Below are positions 1 to 6,405 of a DNA stretch of 7,512 nt, in pieces. Source of the DNA: SAR202 cluster bacterium (GTDB taxonomy: Bacteria; Chloroflexota; Dehalococcoidia; Lucifugimonadales; UBA3495); NCBI GenBank assembly GCA_009392095.1, contig VFHF01000255.1, positions 1 through 7,512 on the forward strand, read 5' to 3'. Within the stretch, counting starts at the first letter, position 1; each line of letters starts with the position of its first letter. The position numbers were made by a program, and so were the translations under genes. Under the pieces are notes generated by a model. That model was given only the letters and a program-made list of their open reading frames with translations. It ran no database searches and was not told where the DNA came from.

Positions 1-703
1 TTAAATATTTTCGCGGGTAAGTTGGTCGGCTCTGCCATCCCCTTACACCGACATAGTCCTCTCCTCTCCATTTCAATTCCGATTTTTGTGCCAGTGACGA
101 ACGTAGGCCTAGGTTTTGACGCGATGGTTCGACGCGACAAGGAAGCCTGCCAGAGAAGCTACGACCCGCTGTTAAAGATACGAGGCGAATGGGCGATAGT
201 CACCGTTGACCTCCTGTTGGGGATGTTGTCCCATGCGATTGGCGACGTGTCCAAGGCTGTTCATTATCTTGAGGATTCCTTGGCGCGTTGTGCCAGGACC
301 GCCACATACCCGAATATCCCTGGACCTGCTGGAGTTACGCTGCCGTTCTGTTGGAGCGCAAGGGTAGCGGGGACCACCTCCGGGCGCAGGAGCTGCTGGA
401 AGAAGCCCTCCAAATCTCGACAGACTTGGGGATGCCACCCCTGCGCCAACAGGCGGATGACTTGATATCTCGAGCCGGAGAGACGTTTGACTCCGGGTAT
501 CCGAGGGGCTTTCCCAACGAGAGGTTGATGTTCTCCGACTGATTAGCAATGGCAAGACCGACCGGGAAATCGCCGAAGAGCTCATAATCGCCATCCGAAC
601 CGTCAACACCCACGTTGGCAACATACTCAACAAGACTGGAGCAACCAACCGCCCCGAGGCCGCTATATACGCCTCGTGGTATGGTCTTACGTTGGAGGCT
701 TAG
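1..703 (+). pseudogene. Decayed 3' part of a TPR-LuxR transcriptional regulator
   Basis: Three reading-frame pieces join into one recognisable C-terminus. Frame 1 is open from base 1, but clear resemblance to the TPR region of large ATPase/TPR-LuxR regulators starts only near base 94 and runs to about 288. The frame then moves by one base, and 288-504 carries TPR-like helices (LLERKGSGDHLRAQELLEEA). A second one-base shift near 504-506 opens the DNA-binding domain, 506-703, beginning GLSQREVDVLRLISNGKTD and including REIAEEL and RTVNTHVGNILNKTG. That is a textbook LuxR/GerE helix-turn-helix, ending at TAG 701-703. In the family, the TPR part senses ligands or partners and the C-terminal HTH binds promoters. 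Two frameshifts within about 220 bases make a functional product unlikely. The ATPase or cyclase N-terminus is absent or lies outside the window. Sequencing error at a contig edge is the main alternative. Identification of the HTH is very firm. Confidence 0.8.
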
Positions 704-757
704 GAGGGTTCTCCGTAGGAAATTCGATAAGAAGAGCGATAAGAAAATAGGGGGAAA

Positions 758-833
758 TGGCGACCCGGATGGGATTCGAACCCACGATCTTCGGCGTGAC
801 AGGCCGATATGTTAACCGCTACACCACCGGGCC
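758..833 (-). tRNA. tRNA-Asp (anticodon GTC)
   Basis: The minus strand folds into a complete 76-nt cloverleaf that includes an encoded CCA (plus-strand TGG at 758-760). The acceptor stem is GGCCCGG (827-833) paired with CCGGGTC (762-768), with one G-U pair and discriminator G. The D-arm contains GTGTAGCGGTTAACAT. The anticodon stem is TCGGC/GCCGA around loop CTGTCAC, so the anticodon is GTC, read from plus-strand GAC at 798-800. The T-arm is GTGGG-TTCGAAT-CCCAT. It supplies Asp codons GAC/GAU in translation. It stands alone, with its own promoter upstream (870-898), between a degraded regulator and a lipoprotein gene. Confidence 0.97.
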
Positions 834-842
834 ACACAAAGC

Positions 843-863
843 GCCGGACCATCGCAGTCCGGC
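843..863 (-). other. Hairpin at the 5' end of the tRNA-Asp precursor
   Basis: A perfect 7-bp inverted repeat, GCCGGAC/GTCCGGC, encloses a 7-nt loop. Its outer base (863) coincides with the start point predicted from the -10 box, so the primary transcript would begin with this stem, followed by about 9 nt before the tRNA. No T-run follows on either strand, so it does not look like a terminator. A role in leader stability or RNase P processing is inference. Confidence 0.5.
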
Positions 864-869
864 AATTCG

Positions 870-898
870 AGTGTATGTCTTTCAATTTTGAGTGTCAA
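870..898 (-). promoter_or_regulatory. Sigma70-type promoter of the tRNA-Asp gene
   Basis: On the minus strand there is a perfect -35 TTGACA (plus-strand 893-898), a 17-nt spacer, and a -10 TACACT (870-875; 4 of 6 consensus bases). Six bases further on, G at 863 is a suitable start point, leaving a leader of about 30 nt before the mature tRNA 5' end at 833. Spacing, orientation and distance all fit the tRNA. Confidence 0.75.
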
Positions 899-1013
899 GA
901 CGCCTGGTGGGCTCTTGTCCCCTCAGGCATGGAACCCAAAGAAAAGGACCAATATTTAACCCTGGACTTTTTCCCTTGTTACCCCGGTGGCTGAAGGATT
1001 GGTTCCAGAGGGT

Positions 1014-1604
1014 TTAATTTAAAGAAACCGCCAAAATCGTTGCGCCGCCCTTCTCCCAGATCGCGGTCTCCCCGGAATCTTGGCCATTTACCTTGAAGAT
1101 CAGTGTCCTGCCTTCGAAAGACTGGGCGCCGTGTTGGTTAGCGAGCACGGAGTAATCGCCACCCGATGATGTTCCGGCGCCGAGAGGAGCATTGAACTCT
1201 TCAAGCCAAACTGTGACCTCGGTACCGTTTGGGGCTGGAGCTCCGTTGATGGTCACACTGCCCACAAAAACATGAGGTATTTCGCTATTGTCGCGCTCGG
1301 GCAGCGGTGCTAATGGCGGTATGGGTGTTGCGGTTGGCAAGGTTGTCGCCGTCGGCACGGGAGTAGCGGTTGGCGCTGGCGTTGGCGTTGGCGTTGGCGT
1401 TGGCGTTGGCGTTGGCGTTGGCGTTGGTGGCGGCGTAGCTGTTGGCTCTGGGATGCGGGTTGCAGTCGGTTCCGGCCGCGGCGTGAATGTGCTTAGGGGA
1501 ACTAGGGTCGATAATGGCTCGGGGGTCCTAGGTGTACTGGAGGCACAAGCAGTTAAGACTAAAACCAATGCCATTACCGCGACGATTGCTTTGACTGGAT
1601 TCAT
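1014..1604 (-). CDS. Lipoprotein with Thr-Pro linker and C-terminal beta-rich domain
   Basis: A 196-residue secreted lipoprotein of unknown function. Residues 1-20 are a lipoprotein signal: basic start (Lys5), hydrophobic core, and lipobox LTAC with Cys20 as the lipidation site. Residues about 21-105 are a low-complexity Pro/Thr linker with an uninterrupted run of Thr-Pro dipeptides, expected to be extended and to hold the C-terminus away from the membrane. Residues about 108-196 start with HVFVGSVTINGAPAPNGTEV and read as a small immunoglobulin-like or carboxypeptidase-regulatory-like beta domain (GTEVTVWL, FKVNGQDSGETAIWEKGG) of the type common as a C-terminal module in Chloroflexota surface proteins. 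A GGAG ribosome site lies 8 nt before the ATG. It is co-directional with the histidine kinase upstream but separated by 155 bases, so probably its own unit. No catalytic motif is seen. Surface binding or sensing is only a guess. Confidence 0.85.
   Translation of the reverse strand: MNPVKAIVAVMALVLVLTACASSTPRTPEPLSTLVPLSTFTPRPEPTATRIPEPTATPPPTPTPTPTPTPTPTPTPAPTATPVPTATTLPTATPIPPLAPLPERDNSEIPHVFVGSVTINGAPAPNGTEVTVWLEEFNAPLGAGTSSGGDYSVLANQHGAQSFEGRTLIFKVNGQDSGETAIWEKGGATILAVSLN
1378..1425 (-). repeat. Hexanucleotide tandem repeat, 8 perfect copies of GGCGTT (plus strand)
   Basis: Eight identical 6-base units encode the Thr-Pro run of the lipoprotein linker, with ACG/CCA codons on the minus strand. 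A degenerate copy, GGCGCT, sits just before at 1372-1377. Because the unit is two codons, gain or loss of copies changes linker length without a frameshift. The absence of synonymous drift among copies suggests recent expansion by slippage. Confidence 0.95.
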
Positions 1605-1759
1605 TCTTCAGACTCCGACCCGCCCAAATATTACCACACGGAAAAAATGATTCAGCCTATAAAAGCATAACCCGAATCGTGCGAGATTGGCATAATTACC
1701 GGCCCGCGTTTGCCGGAGTACGTGGCCTTCAGTGCCCCCGGCCGCTTACCTTCTGAGAG

Positions 1760-2743
1760 CTAGCGGTGGCCGTTGGTCTGCGAGGCCAGATTTGAAGGGA
1801 GGCTGAGCAGGAATACGGTGTGGTGGTCACTGTCGGCGTTATCGTTGGTCTCCACTGTTAGGTCACCGCCGGACTGTCTGGCCAGGCTCCGGGCGATGAA
1901 CAAGCCCAAACCGGAACTGGTTTTCTCTTCCCGGCGGACCACTTCAGGAGTCCATCCCCGGTCGAACAGGTGCTGTACATATTGTTGGCCGATACCGGGG
2001 CCGTCGTCCCAAACGCGCACAAAGAAATGGGTTGGGTTCTTGGTTAGCTTCACTTCCACATGAGTCCCCGCATAACGCACCGCGTTGTCCACCAGGTTGG
2101 TCACGATGTGTTCGATGGCGTTGGAGTTGGCATAGACTAGGCCCAATTCGGACGGCTCAGACCACCAGGTGATCTCCTTTCCTGCTTCTGCAGCCACTGC
2201 GGTGTACAGGTCGGCGATGCGCCTGACTACCTCCGTGGGCTCAACGGGCTGCAGTTCCTCGTCATAGTCCGGTGATTCCAACTGGATCAGTACCTGGATG
2301 TTTGCCATCATCAACCGGAAGTTGGGGGTCTGTCGTTCAATCTCATCCAACAGGTCAATGACGCCTGCGTCCGCCGTCTCGGGCGAGGCCTGCATCACGG
2401 CCCTCAGTTCCCGCTCTTTGCCGGCGATCCGTCGCAACGGACGGCCCAGGTCGTGGTCAAAAAGCTGGAAGTACTGGAGAGTGGTCTCGCTCCAACTGTT
2501 GCCGACCTGATGGCCGTTGGGCCCATTAAGAGAGCGGCTTTGCCATTCGGCGCCCGCATAAGATGCCGCAGCCACTCCCAGCCCTGCTATGAGGAGCGCG
2601 CCGCCGACGTAAGTCAGAGGCTCAAGCACCCAGAGAGAGTCGGAGAGATTGTCCCCAATGAGCGGTGCGAGGATAAAACAAAGTACGCCGCCGAGGGCGA
2701 TAACCCCACCGCTAATCTTGATCGATGTGAACAGTCTGTTCAT
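1760..2743 (-). CDS. Membrane-bound sensor histidine kinase
   Basis: A 327-residue kinase that would autophosphorylate on His and pass phosphate to the response regulator encoded just upstream. Two membrane spans lie at about residues 10-30 and 39-61, joined by a loop of only about 8 residues, so there is no extracellular sensor domain. A linker leads to the HisKA helix with the H-box FDHDLGRPLRRI (His97). The HATPase_c domain follows: N-box NLVDNAVRYA (216-225, Asn220), G1 box DDGPGIG (246-252) and G2 box SSGLGLFIAR (276-285), all intact. The C-terminus is a short polar tail. Its ATG overlaps the regulator's TGA (ATGA, 2740-2743) and no ribosome site precedes it, so translation is probably coupled. 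With so little outside the membrane, the signal may be membrane state, an intramembrane partner or a cytoplasmic cue. The ligand is unknown. Confidence 0.93.
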   Translation of the reverse strand: MNRLFTSIKISGGVIALGGVLCFILAPLIGDNLSDSLWVLEPLTYVGGALLIAGLGVAAASYAGAEWQSRSLNGPNGHQVGNSWSETTLQYFQLFDHDLGRPLRRIAGKERELRAVMQASPETADAGVIDLLDEIERQTPNFRLMMANIQVLIQLESPDYDEELQPVEPTEVVRRIADLYTAVAAEAGKEITWWSEPSELGLVYANSNAIEHIVTNLVDNAVRYAGTHVEVKLTKNPTHFFVRVWDDGPGIGQQYVQHLFDRGWTPEVVRREEKTSSGLGLFIARSLARQSGGDLTVETNDNADSDHHTVFLLSLPSNLASQTNGHR

Positions 2744-3528
2744 GGCTTGGGCGGCACCAGCCGGTATCCCTGGTCCCTGACGTTTAAGATCAGTTCAGAC
2801 GGGCCGAACCGGGTGTTCATGGCCTTGCCGATAGCGTCCTTGATCTCTCGGATCCTCACCCGCAACGAAGCCCGCGGGTCTTCCCCTTCAGAGTAACGCT
2901 CCAGGCGTGCAAAAGCCACTAATTCACCTGGGCTGCGATACCAGGAGGTGGCTAATTCGCAGAATATCTCAAATTTCATGCCTTGGATGTCCAACGCCGG
3001 CTCCCGGTTGTCGCCGGACCCGATATAGACCAGCTGAGAGCTTACGTCCACCAATATCTGAGGCCCTATCGGTATGGACTCGGGAGCGGTGCCAATCAGG
3101 CGCCTGAGCCGCAACACTACTTCGTCTGGGCTGGCCAATTTGTCTATGAAATCGACCGGGGAGTTCCATTTCAAAGAGCCGCGGACGGCAGTCTCACGGT
3201 CGGGCCCCTGGGCGTATTGGGTGAACATCAAAATCGGGAGCTTGGGCCACCGCTCCACAACTTCGCCCAGGATACCGAGCCCCCGAAACTGATCGTCACG
3301 GTGCTCACCGAACCGGACATCAAGTAATACCGCGTCCGGTAAATCCTGTTCTATCGACCAAAGGGCGGCCGACTCAAATTCTTCGCCTACTGAATATCCG
3401 GATTCGGGCTGGACCACTGAGGTCTCCCAGCCCTCTTCATCAAGACGGCGTCTGACAGCACGGAGAATGGCCGACTCCGATTCATCGTCTACTATCAGTA
3501 TCTTGCTTCCTGTGTTGATTTTAGCCAT
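2740..3528 (-). CDS. OmpR/PhoB-type response regulator
   Basis: A 262-residue two-domain regulator. The receiver domain (about 8-145) shows the acidic pair Asp14-Asp15 in ILIVDDES, phospho-acceptor Asp70 in AVLLDVRFG, conserved Thr103 in MFTQ and Lys130 in FIDK, so it should be phosphorylatable. A segment of about 30 residues leads to a winged-helix DNA-binding domain (about 178-260) ending ILNVRDQGYRLVPP, the typical last strand-turn of Trans_reg_C. The loop after Asp70 (GEHRDDQFRG) is longer and more charged than usual. It is the first gene of the operon with the histidine kinase (4-bp ATGA overlap) and is divergent from the oxidoreductase-aminotransferase operon, whose promoter region it faces across 242 bases. 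Control of that operon and of itself is therefore likely but inferred. No strong ribosome site is seen before its ATG. Confidence 0.94.
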   Translation of the reverse strand: MAKINTGSKILIVDDESESAILRAVRRRLDEEGWETSVVQPESGYSVGEEFESAALWSIEQDLPDAVLLDVRFGEHRDDQFRGLGILGEVVERWPKLPILMFTQYAQGPDRETAVRGSLKWNSPVDFIDKLASPDEVVLRLRRLIGTAPESIPIGPQILVDVSSQLVYIGSGDNREPALDIQGMKFEIFCELATSWYRSPGELVAFARLERYSEGEDPRASLRVRIREIKDAIGKAMNTRFGPSELILNVRDQGYRLVPPKP

Positions 3529-3590
3529 GATTCGTGTTTGCCGGTGCGAGGATTTCGATCAAGGTGCACACTTCAGCATTCTATCGGTAA

Positions 3591-3599
3591 ATTCTAACA
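3591..3599 (-). promoter_or_regulatory. Possible extended -10 promoter of the two-component operon
   Basis: On the minus strand TGTTAGAAT gives an extended -10 (TGn plus TAGAAT, 5 of 6 consensus bases) about 63 nt before the response regulator ATG. No good -35 hexamer lies at the right distance, as is common for extended -10 promoters. A second TAGAAT occurs 13 bases closer to the gene at 3578-3583 and could be used instead. The assignment rests on sequence match alone. Confidence 0.4.
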
Positions 3600-3686
3600 A
3601 AAACTCGGTTGATTTAGCTGGTTACTTTTGTGTGAGTACGAATCAAAACCGGATGTGCCCCGTCGCCGGCGTGATACAACCTCTGG

Positions 3687-3714
3687 TTGACAATAAACCG
3701 TGCCTGCTTAAAAT
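3687..3714 (+). promoter_or_regulatory. Strong sigma70-type promoter of the oxidoreductase-aminotransferase operon
   Basis: A perfect -35 TTGACA (3687-3692), a 16-nt spacer and a -10 TAAAAT (3709-3714, 5 of 6 consensus bases). Transcription would begin near A3721, giving a leader of about 50 nt before the ATG at 3771. It lies in the 242-base divergent spacer shared with the two-component operon, where a response regulator site would be expected. I did not find a convincing direct-repeat operator there by eye. Confidence 0.75.
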
Positions 3715-3770
3715 GGGCGCAGAAACACCTACAGTACGAAAGGCAAAGTCGGAAAAGCAAAGAGGGAAGG

Positions 3771-4940
3771 ATGATAACCAAATTCGGAAGTCTATTCGCA
3801 GGTCACGTGGACTTCGAGGACCTGGGCTTCGACGCAACGCCCGTCAATGAGCGGCGCCTAACCGACGAAAGGCTCGCCGGGGTTTTCGGTAAGGCCGAAG
3901 CGATCGTGCTTAAGATGGAAGACCTGGGCTACGACACCTTCTGGTCTGCCGAGCACCACTTCCAGCACGAAGGCTACGAATGCATCCCCAATCTATTGAT
4001 GATGTACGTCCATCTTGCCAACTTGACCAAGAATCTGAAGTTTGGCTGTGGGTTCAACGTCAATCCAATGTGGCATCCGTTACGTCTGGCCGAAGACTAC
4101 GCCACCGCCGACATCCTGACTGGAGGGCGGGTTATCTTCGGTGTGGGCCGGGGTTATCACTCACGGGAAGTGGACACCTTTGGGGTGCCCAGCACTATTA
4201 CGGATAACGATGCCAACCGGGAAATGTTCGAAGAACAGGTCGAAATAATCATGAAGGCCTTCAATGAGGAGTCTTTCTCATACAAAGGCAAATTCTATGA
4301 TCTGCCCCCCGAGGTGCCCTACCGCGGCTATACCTTGAAGGAAATAACACTGGTGCCGCGCCCGCGCACTTTGCCGGTGGAAACATATCAGCCGATCGTT
4401 AGCGCCAGCCAAAGGGCCATGGATTTCATGGCGAAACACGGTATCAAGGGCATCATCGGCGGCGGCGCCGCAGCAGGCGGGGCGCAAGACCAGGTTATTA
4501 CCCAGTGGCGCGATACCCTAGCAATGCACGGCCGGGATACCGAGTTGGGTACCGACCTGATCATTGGATATAGCATCCAGATTGCCGATACAGAAGATCA
4601 GGCGATCAAAGAGGCCACACATTTCTTCGAAGAGAACATGAAGATGTTTGCTCCTCTTGGATTTGTCCGAGGACTGTCCGATGACCAGATGGCGGCCTTA
4701 GCCCAGGGCTCCTCCAAAGCCCGGTCTGCTCAACTGCCGACGTTGGAAGAGGGCGTTAAGGCTGGTTCGTGGCTCTGCGGACCCTCGGAGATGGTCACCG
4801 ACAAACTCCTCGACGTGCAGACCCGATATCCCGGACTGGAGCAAGTTAACGTTGGATCGGTCATCGGCACGCCCCAAAACGTTATCCTGGAGCAGCTTGA
4901 GCGGTTCGGCAAAGAAGTGATGCCCGAGTTCAAGAAATAG
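3771..4940 (+). CDS. Luciferase-like (LLM class) flavin-dependent oxidoreductase
   Basis: A 389-residue enzyme of the bacterial luciferase-like TIM-barrel family, which uses reduced FMN (some members F420) for monooxygenation or related hydride chemistry. Family marks are the start MITKFGSLFAGH, FWSAEHHF (residues 57-64), the Leu-Thr-Gly-Gly-Arg segment and GVGRGYHSREVDTFG (124-138) that line the flavin site, and a C-terminal CGPSEMVTDKL element near 340-350. Length is normal for the family. ATG 3771 is chosen because GAGGG/GGAAGG (3762-3770) precedes it directly and homology begins there. The open frame reaches back to a TTG at 3687, but that lies inside the -35 box. It is the first gene of a two-gene operon, with the PLP enzyme 8 bases downstream. 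SAR202 genomes are known to carry many paralogues proposed to oxidise recalcitrant organic matter. Substrate and cofactor choice cannot be told here. Confidence 0.93.
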   Translation: MITKFGSLFAGHVDFEDLGFDATPVNERRLTDERLAGVFGKAEAIVLKMEDLGYDTFWSAEHHFQHEGYECIPNLLMMYVHLANLTKNLKFGCGFNVNPMWHPLRLAEDYATADILTGGRVIFGVGRGYHSREVDTFGVPSTITDNDANREMFEEQVEIIMKAFNEESFSYKGKFYDLPPEVPYRGYTLKEITLVPRPRTLPVETYQPIVSASQRAMDFMAKHGIKGIIGGGAAAGGAQDQVITQWRDTLAMHGRDTELGTDLIIGYSIQIADTEDQAIKEATHFFEENMKMFAPLGFVRGLSDDQMAALAQGSSKARSAQLPTLEEGVKAGSWLCGPSEMVTDKLLDVQTRYPGLEQVNVGSVIGTPQNVILEQLERFGKEVMPEFKK

Positions 4941-4948
4941 GTGGTCTT

Positions 4949-6253
4949 ATGACCCAAAAACTCACTGAAGCCGAGCTTCTGGAGATCGCCCGCAAGTACA
5001 GTTTCAGGAGCCGGATCGACTCCAACACAGTCGCCGGGCCGATCATGGTCTGGGGTCGGGGGTCAGTTGTCCGGGATGTGAATGGGAAAGAGTACTTGGA
5101 TTTCAACTCGGGTCAGATGTGCGGCGCCCTGGGCCACAACCATCCCCGCATCGTGCAGGCGCTTCATGAAAGCGGCGAGACGTTGATACATAGCCACATG
5201 AGCATGTTCAACGACCGGGAGATCATCCTGGCTGGCCGACTGGCTGAGATCACCCCGGGGGGCATGGACCGTTCCATGTTCCTAACGTCTGGAAGCGACT
5301 CCAACGAAGCGGCTATGGCCATTGCCAAGCGGTTCACTGGCGGGTATGAGATCGCCAGCCCGGCGGTCAGTTTCCACGGCATGAACGATTCCACCCGAGC
5401 CGTGACCTTCTCCGGATGGCATGAGGGCTACGGCCCTTACGCTCCGGGTCACTACCCCATCCTGGCGCCGTACGAATACCGCTGCGAGTACTGCAAGGAC
5501 CGGGGCGGCTGCAACTATACCTGCCTAAATACCAGTTTTGACCTTCTGGACGCCCAGGCAGACGGCCAGTTGGCGGGCGTGATTACCGAGCCTCTGTTCA
5601 GCGCCGGCGGCGTCATAGACCTGCCCGAAGGATGGCTACAGGAACTGAAGCGCCGATGCGAAGAGCGAGGCGCCTTGTTGATCGTGGATGAAGCCCAGAC
5701 CGGCCTGGCCAAGCTGGGCTCGATGTGGGGTTTTGAACACGAAGGTGTTGTTCCTGATATCTTCACCATATCCAAGCATTTCGGAGGAGGCGTGTCCATC
5801 AGCGCTACAATCACCACTGATGAGATAGAGGAGAAAGTCTCGGCCTCCGGGTTGGTGGTGGGGCACTCTCATTCCAACGATCCCCTGCCGTGCAACGCCG
5901 CCATCGCAAGCATAGACATCGTCTTGGAGGAGATGCTGGTTGACGTCTCGCAGCGCATCGGCGCCTACTGGCGGGAGCATATGAACCGGCTGGCTCAGAA
6001 GCATCACATCATAGGAGATATCCGAGGCCGCGGCCTGCTGCAAGGGATCGAGCTTGTGACCGATCGGGTCACCCGCAAGCCGGCCTTTGATGAAGGCCGG
6101 GCCATCGGGCGGCAATGCCTGGAGGATGGATTGATCTTGAGCGTGCGCCGGAAAGGCTCCGTGTTCCGGTTCGTGCCGCCGTTTACCACCACGGAAGCCC
6201 AACTAGATGAAGCGGCCGATATACTGGACCACGCCATCGCCAGCGTCGTCTAA
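4949..6253 (+). CDS. Class III PLP-dependent aminotransferase, 2,2-dialkylglycine decarboxylase-like
   Basis: A 434-residue fold-type I PLP enzyme, nearly the length of 2,2-dialkylglycine decarboxylase (DGD, about 433). Visible sites are the phosphate-binding SGSDSNE (114-120), SFHGM (141-145), EPLFSAGG (214-221), VDEAQTG with Asp247 for the pyridine nitrogen, Schiff-base Lys276 in TISKHFGGG, SHSNDPLP (307-314), RGRGLLQGIEL (359-369) and Arg407 in FRFVPP for the substrate carboxylate. SGQM (54-57) matches the active-site Gln52 region of DGD, so decarboxylation-coupled transamination is possible; simple omega- or aspartate-type transamination is the alternative. Where DGD has Trp138, this protein has Phe142. 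Between the small-domain segments is a Cys cluster, C-x2-C-x5-C-x3-C (Cys179, 182, 188, 192). The start ATG follows the upstream stop by 8 bases (a weak GGTGG lies between), showing cotranscription with the flavin oxidoreductase. The physiological substrate is not known. Confidence 0.92.
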   Translation: MTQKLTEAELLEIARKYSFRSRIDSNTVAGPIMVWGRGSVVRDVNGKEYLDFNSGQMCGALGHNHPRIVQALHESGETLIHSHMSMFNDREIILAGRLAEITPGGMDRSMFLTSGSDSNEAAMAIAKRFTGGYEIASPAVSFHGMNDSTRAVTFSGWHEGYGPYAPGHYPILAPYEYRCEYCKDRGGCNYTCLNTSFDLLDAQADGQLAGVITEPLFSAGGVIDLPEGWLQELKRRCEERGALLIVDEAQTGLAKLGSMWGFEHEGVVPDIFTISKHFGGGVSISATITTDEIEEKVSASGLVVGHSHSNDPLPCNAAIASIDIVLEEMLVDVSQRIGAYWREHMNRLAQKHHIIGDIRGRGLLQGIELVTDRVTRKPAFDEGRAIGRQCLEDGLILSVRRKGSVFRFVPPFTTTEAQLDEAADILDHAIASVV

Positions 6254-6283
6254 AGTCTGAGCTAAAGCTTCGGTTATAGGAAA

Positions 6284-6325
6284 CGAAAGAGCCACCCCGT
6301 GCAACCGGAGTGGCTCTTCGAATTT
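6284..6325 (+). terminator. Rho-independent terminator after the aminotransferase gene
   Basis: A strong stem, AAGAGCCAC (6287-6295) with GTGGCTCTT (6310-6318), is extended by CG/CG across one bulged A, with a 14-nt loop region that can close further by CCG/CGG. TTTT follows at 6322-6325 after CGAA, a short and slightly offset T-run. It lies 30 bases past the stop codon and would end the operon. The reverse strand also carries T-rich sequence beyond the stem, so weak bidirectional action is possible. Confidence 0.75.
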
Positions 6326-6405
6326 TGGTGACAACCCGGATGGGGAGACGGGTTACCCTTCCCACTCATTTAGTGTTAGTTTGTGAATTTCTGACTGTGG
6401 CCTAC

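Noticed and set aside
615..885. Open frames on both strands across the tRNA, reading GIRTHDLRR and GFESHPGRH
   Set aside because: These are classic false translations of tRNA sequence and overlap the complete tRNA-Asp.
902..928. GCCTG/CAGGC inverted repeat as terminator of the lipoprotein gene
   Set aside because: The stem is short and imperfect, lies about 86 bases past the stop, and no T-run follows on the minus strand.
1288..1650. Plus-strand frame rich in Gly-Val repeats
   Set aside because: It is the antisense reading of the lipoprotein's Thr-Pro repeat; the minus-strand frame has a lipobox, ribosome site and folded domain.
2453..2896. Plus-strand 147-residue frame across the kinase-regulator junction
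   Set aside because: It is a shadow of two well-supported minus-strand genes with no recognisable content.
3687..3770. Longer start for the flavin oxidoreductase at TTG 3687
   Set aside because: The TTG lies in the -35 box of the promoter, the extra residues lack family resemblance, and ATG 3771 has an adjacent ribosome site.
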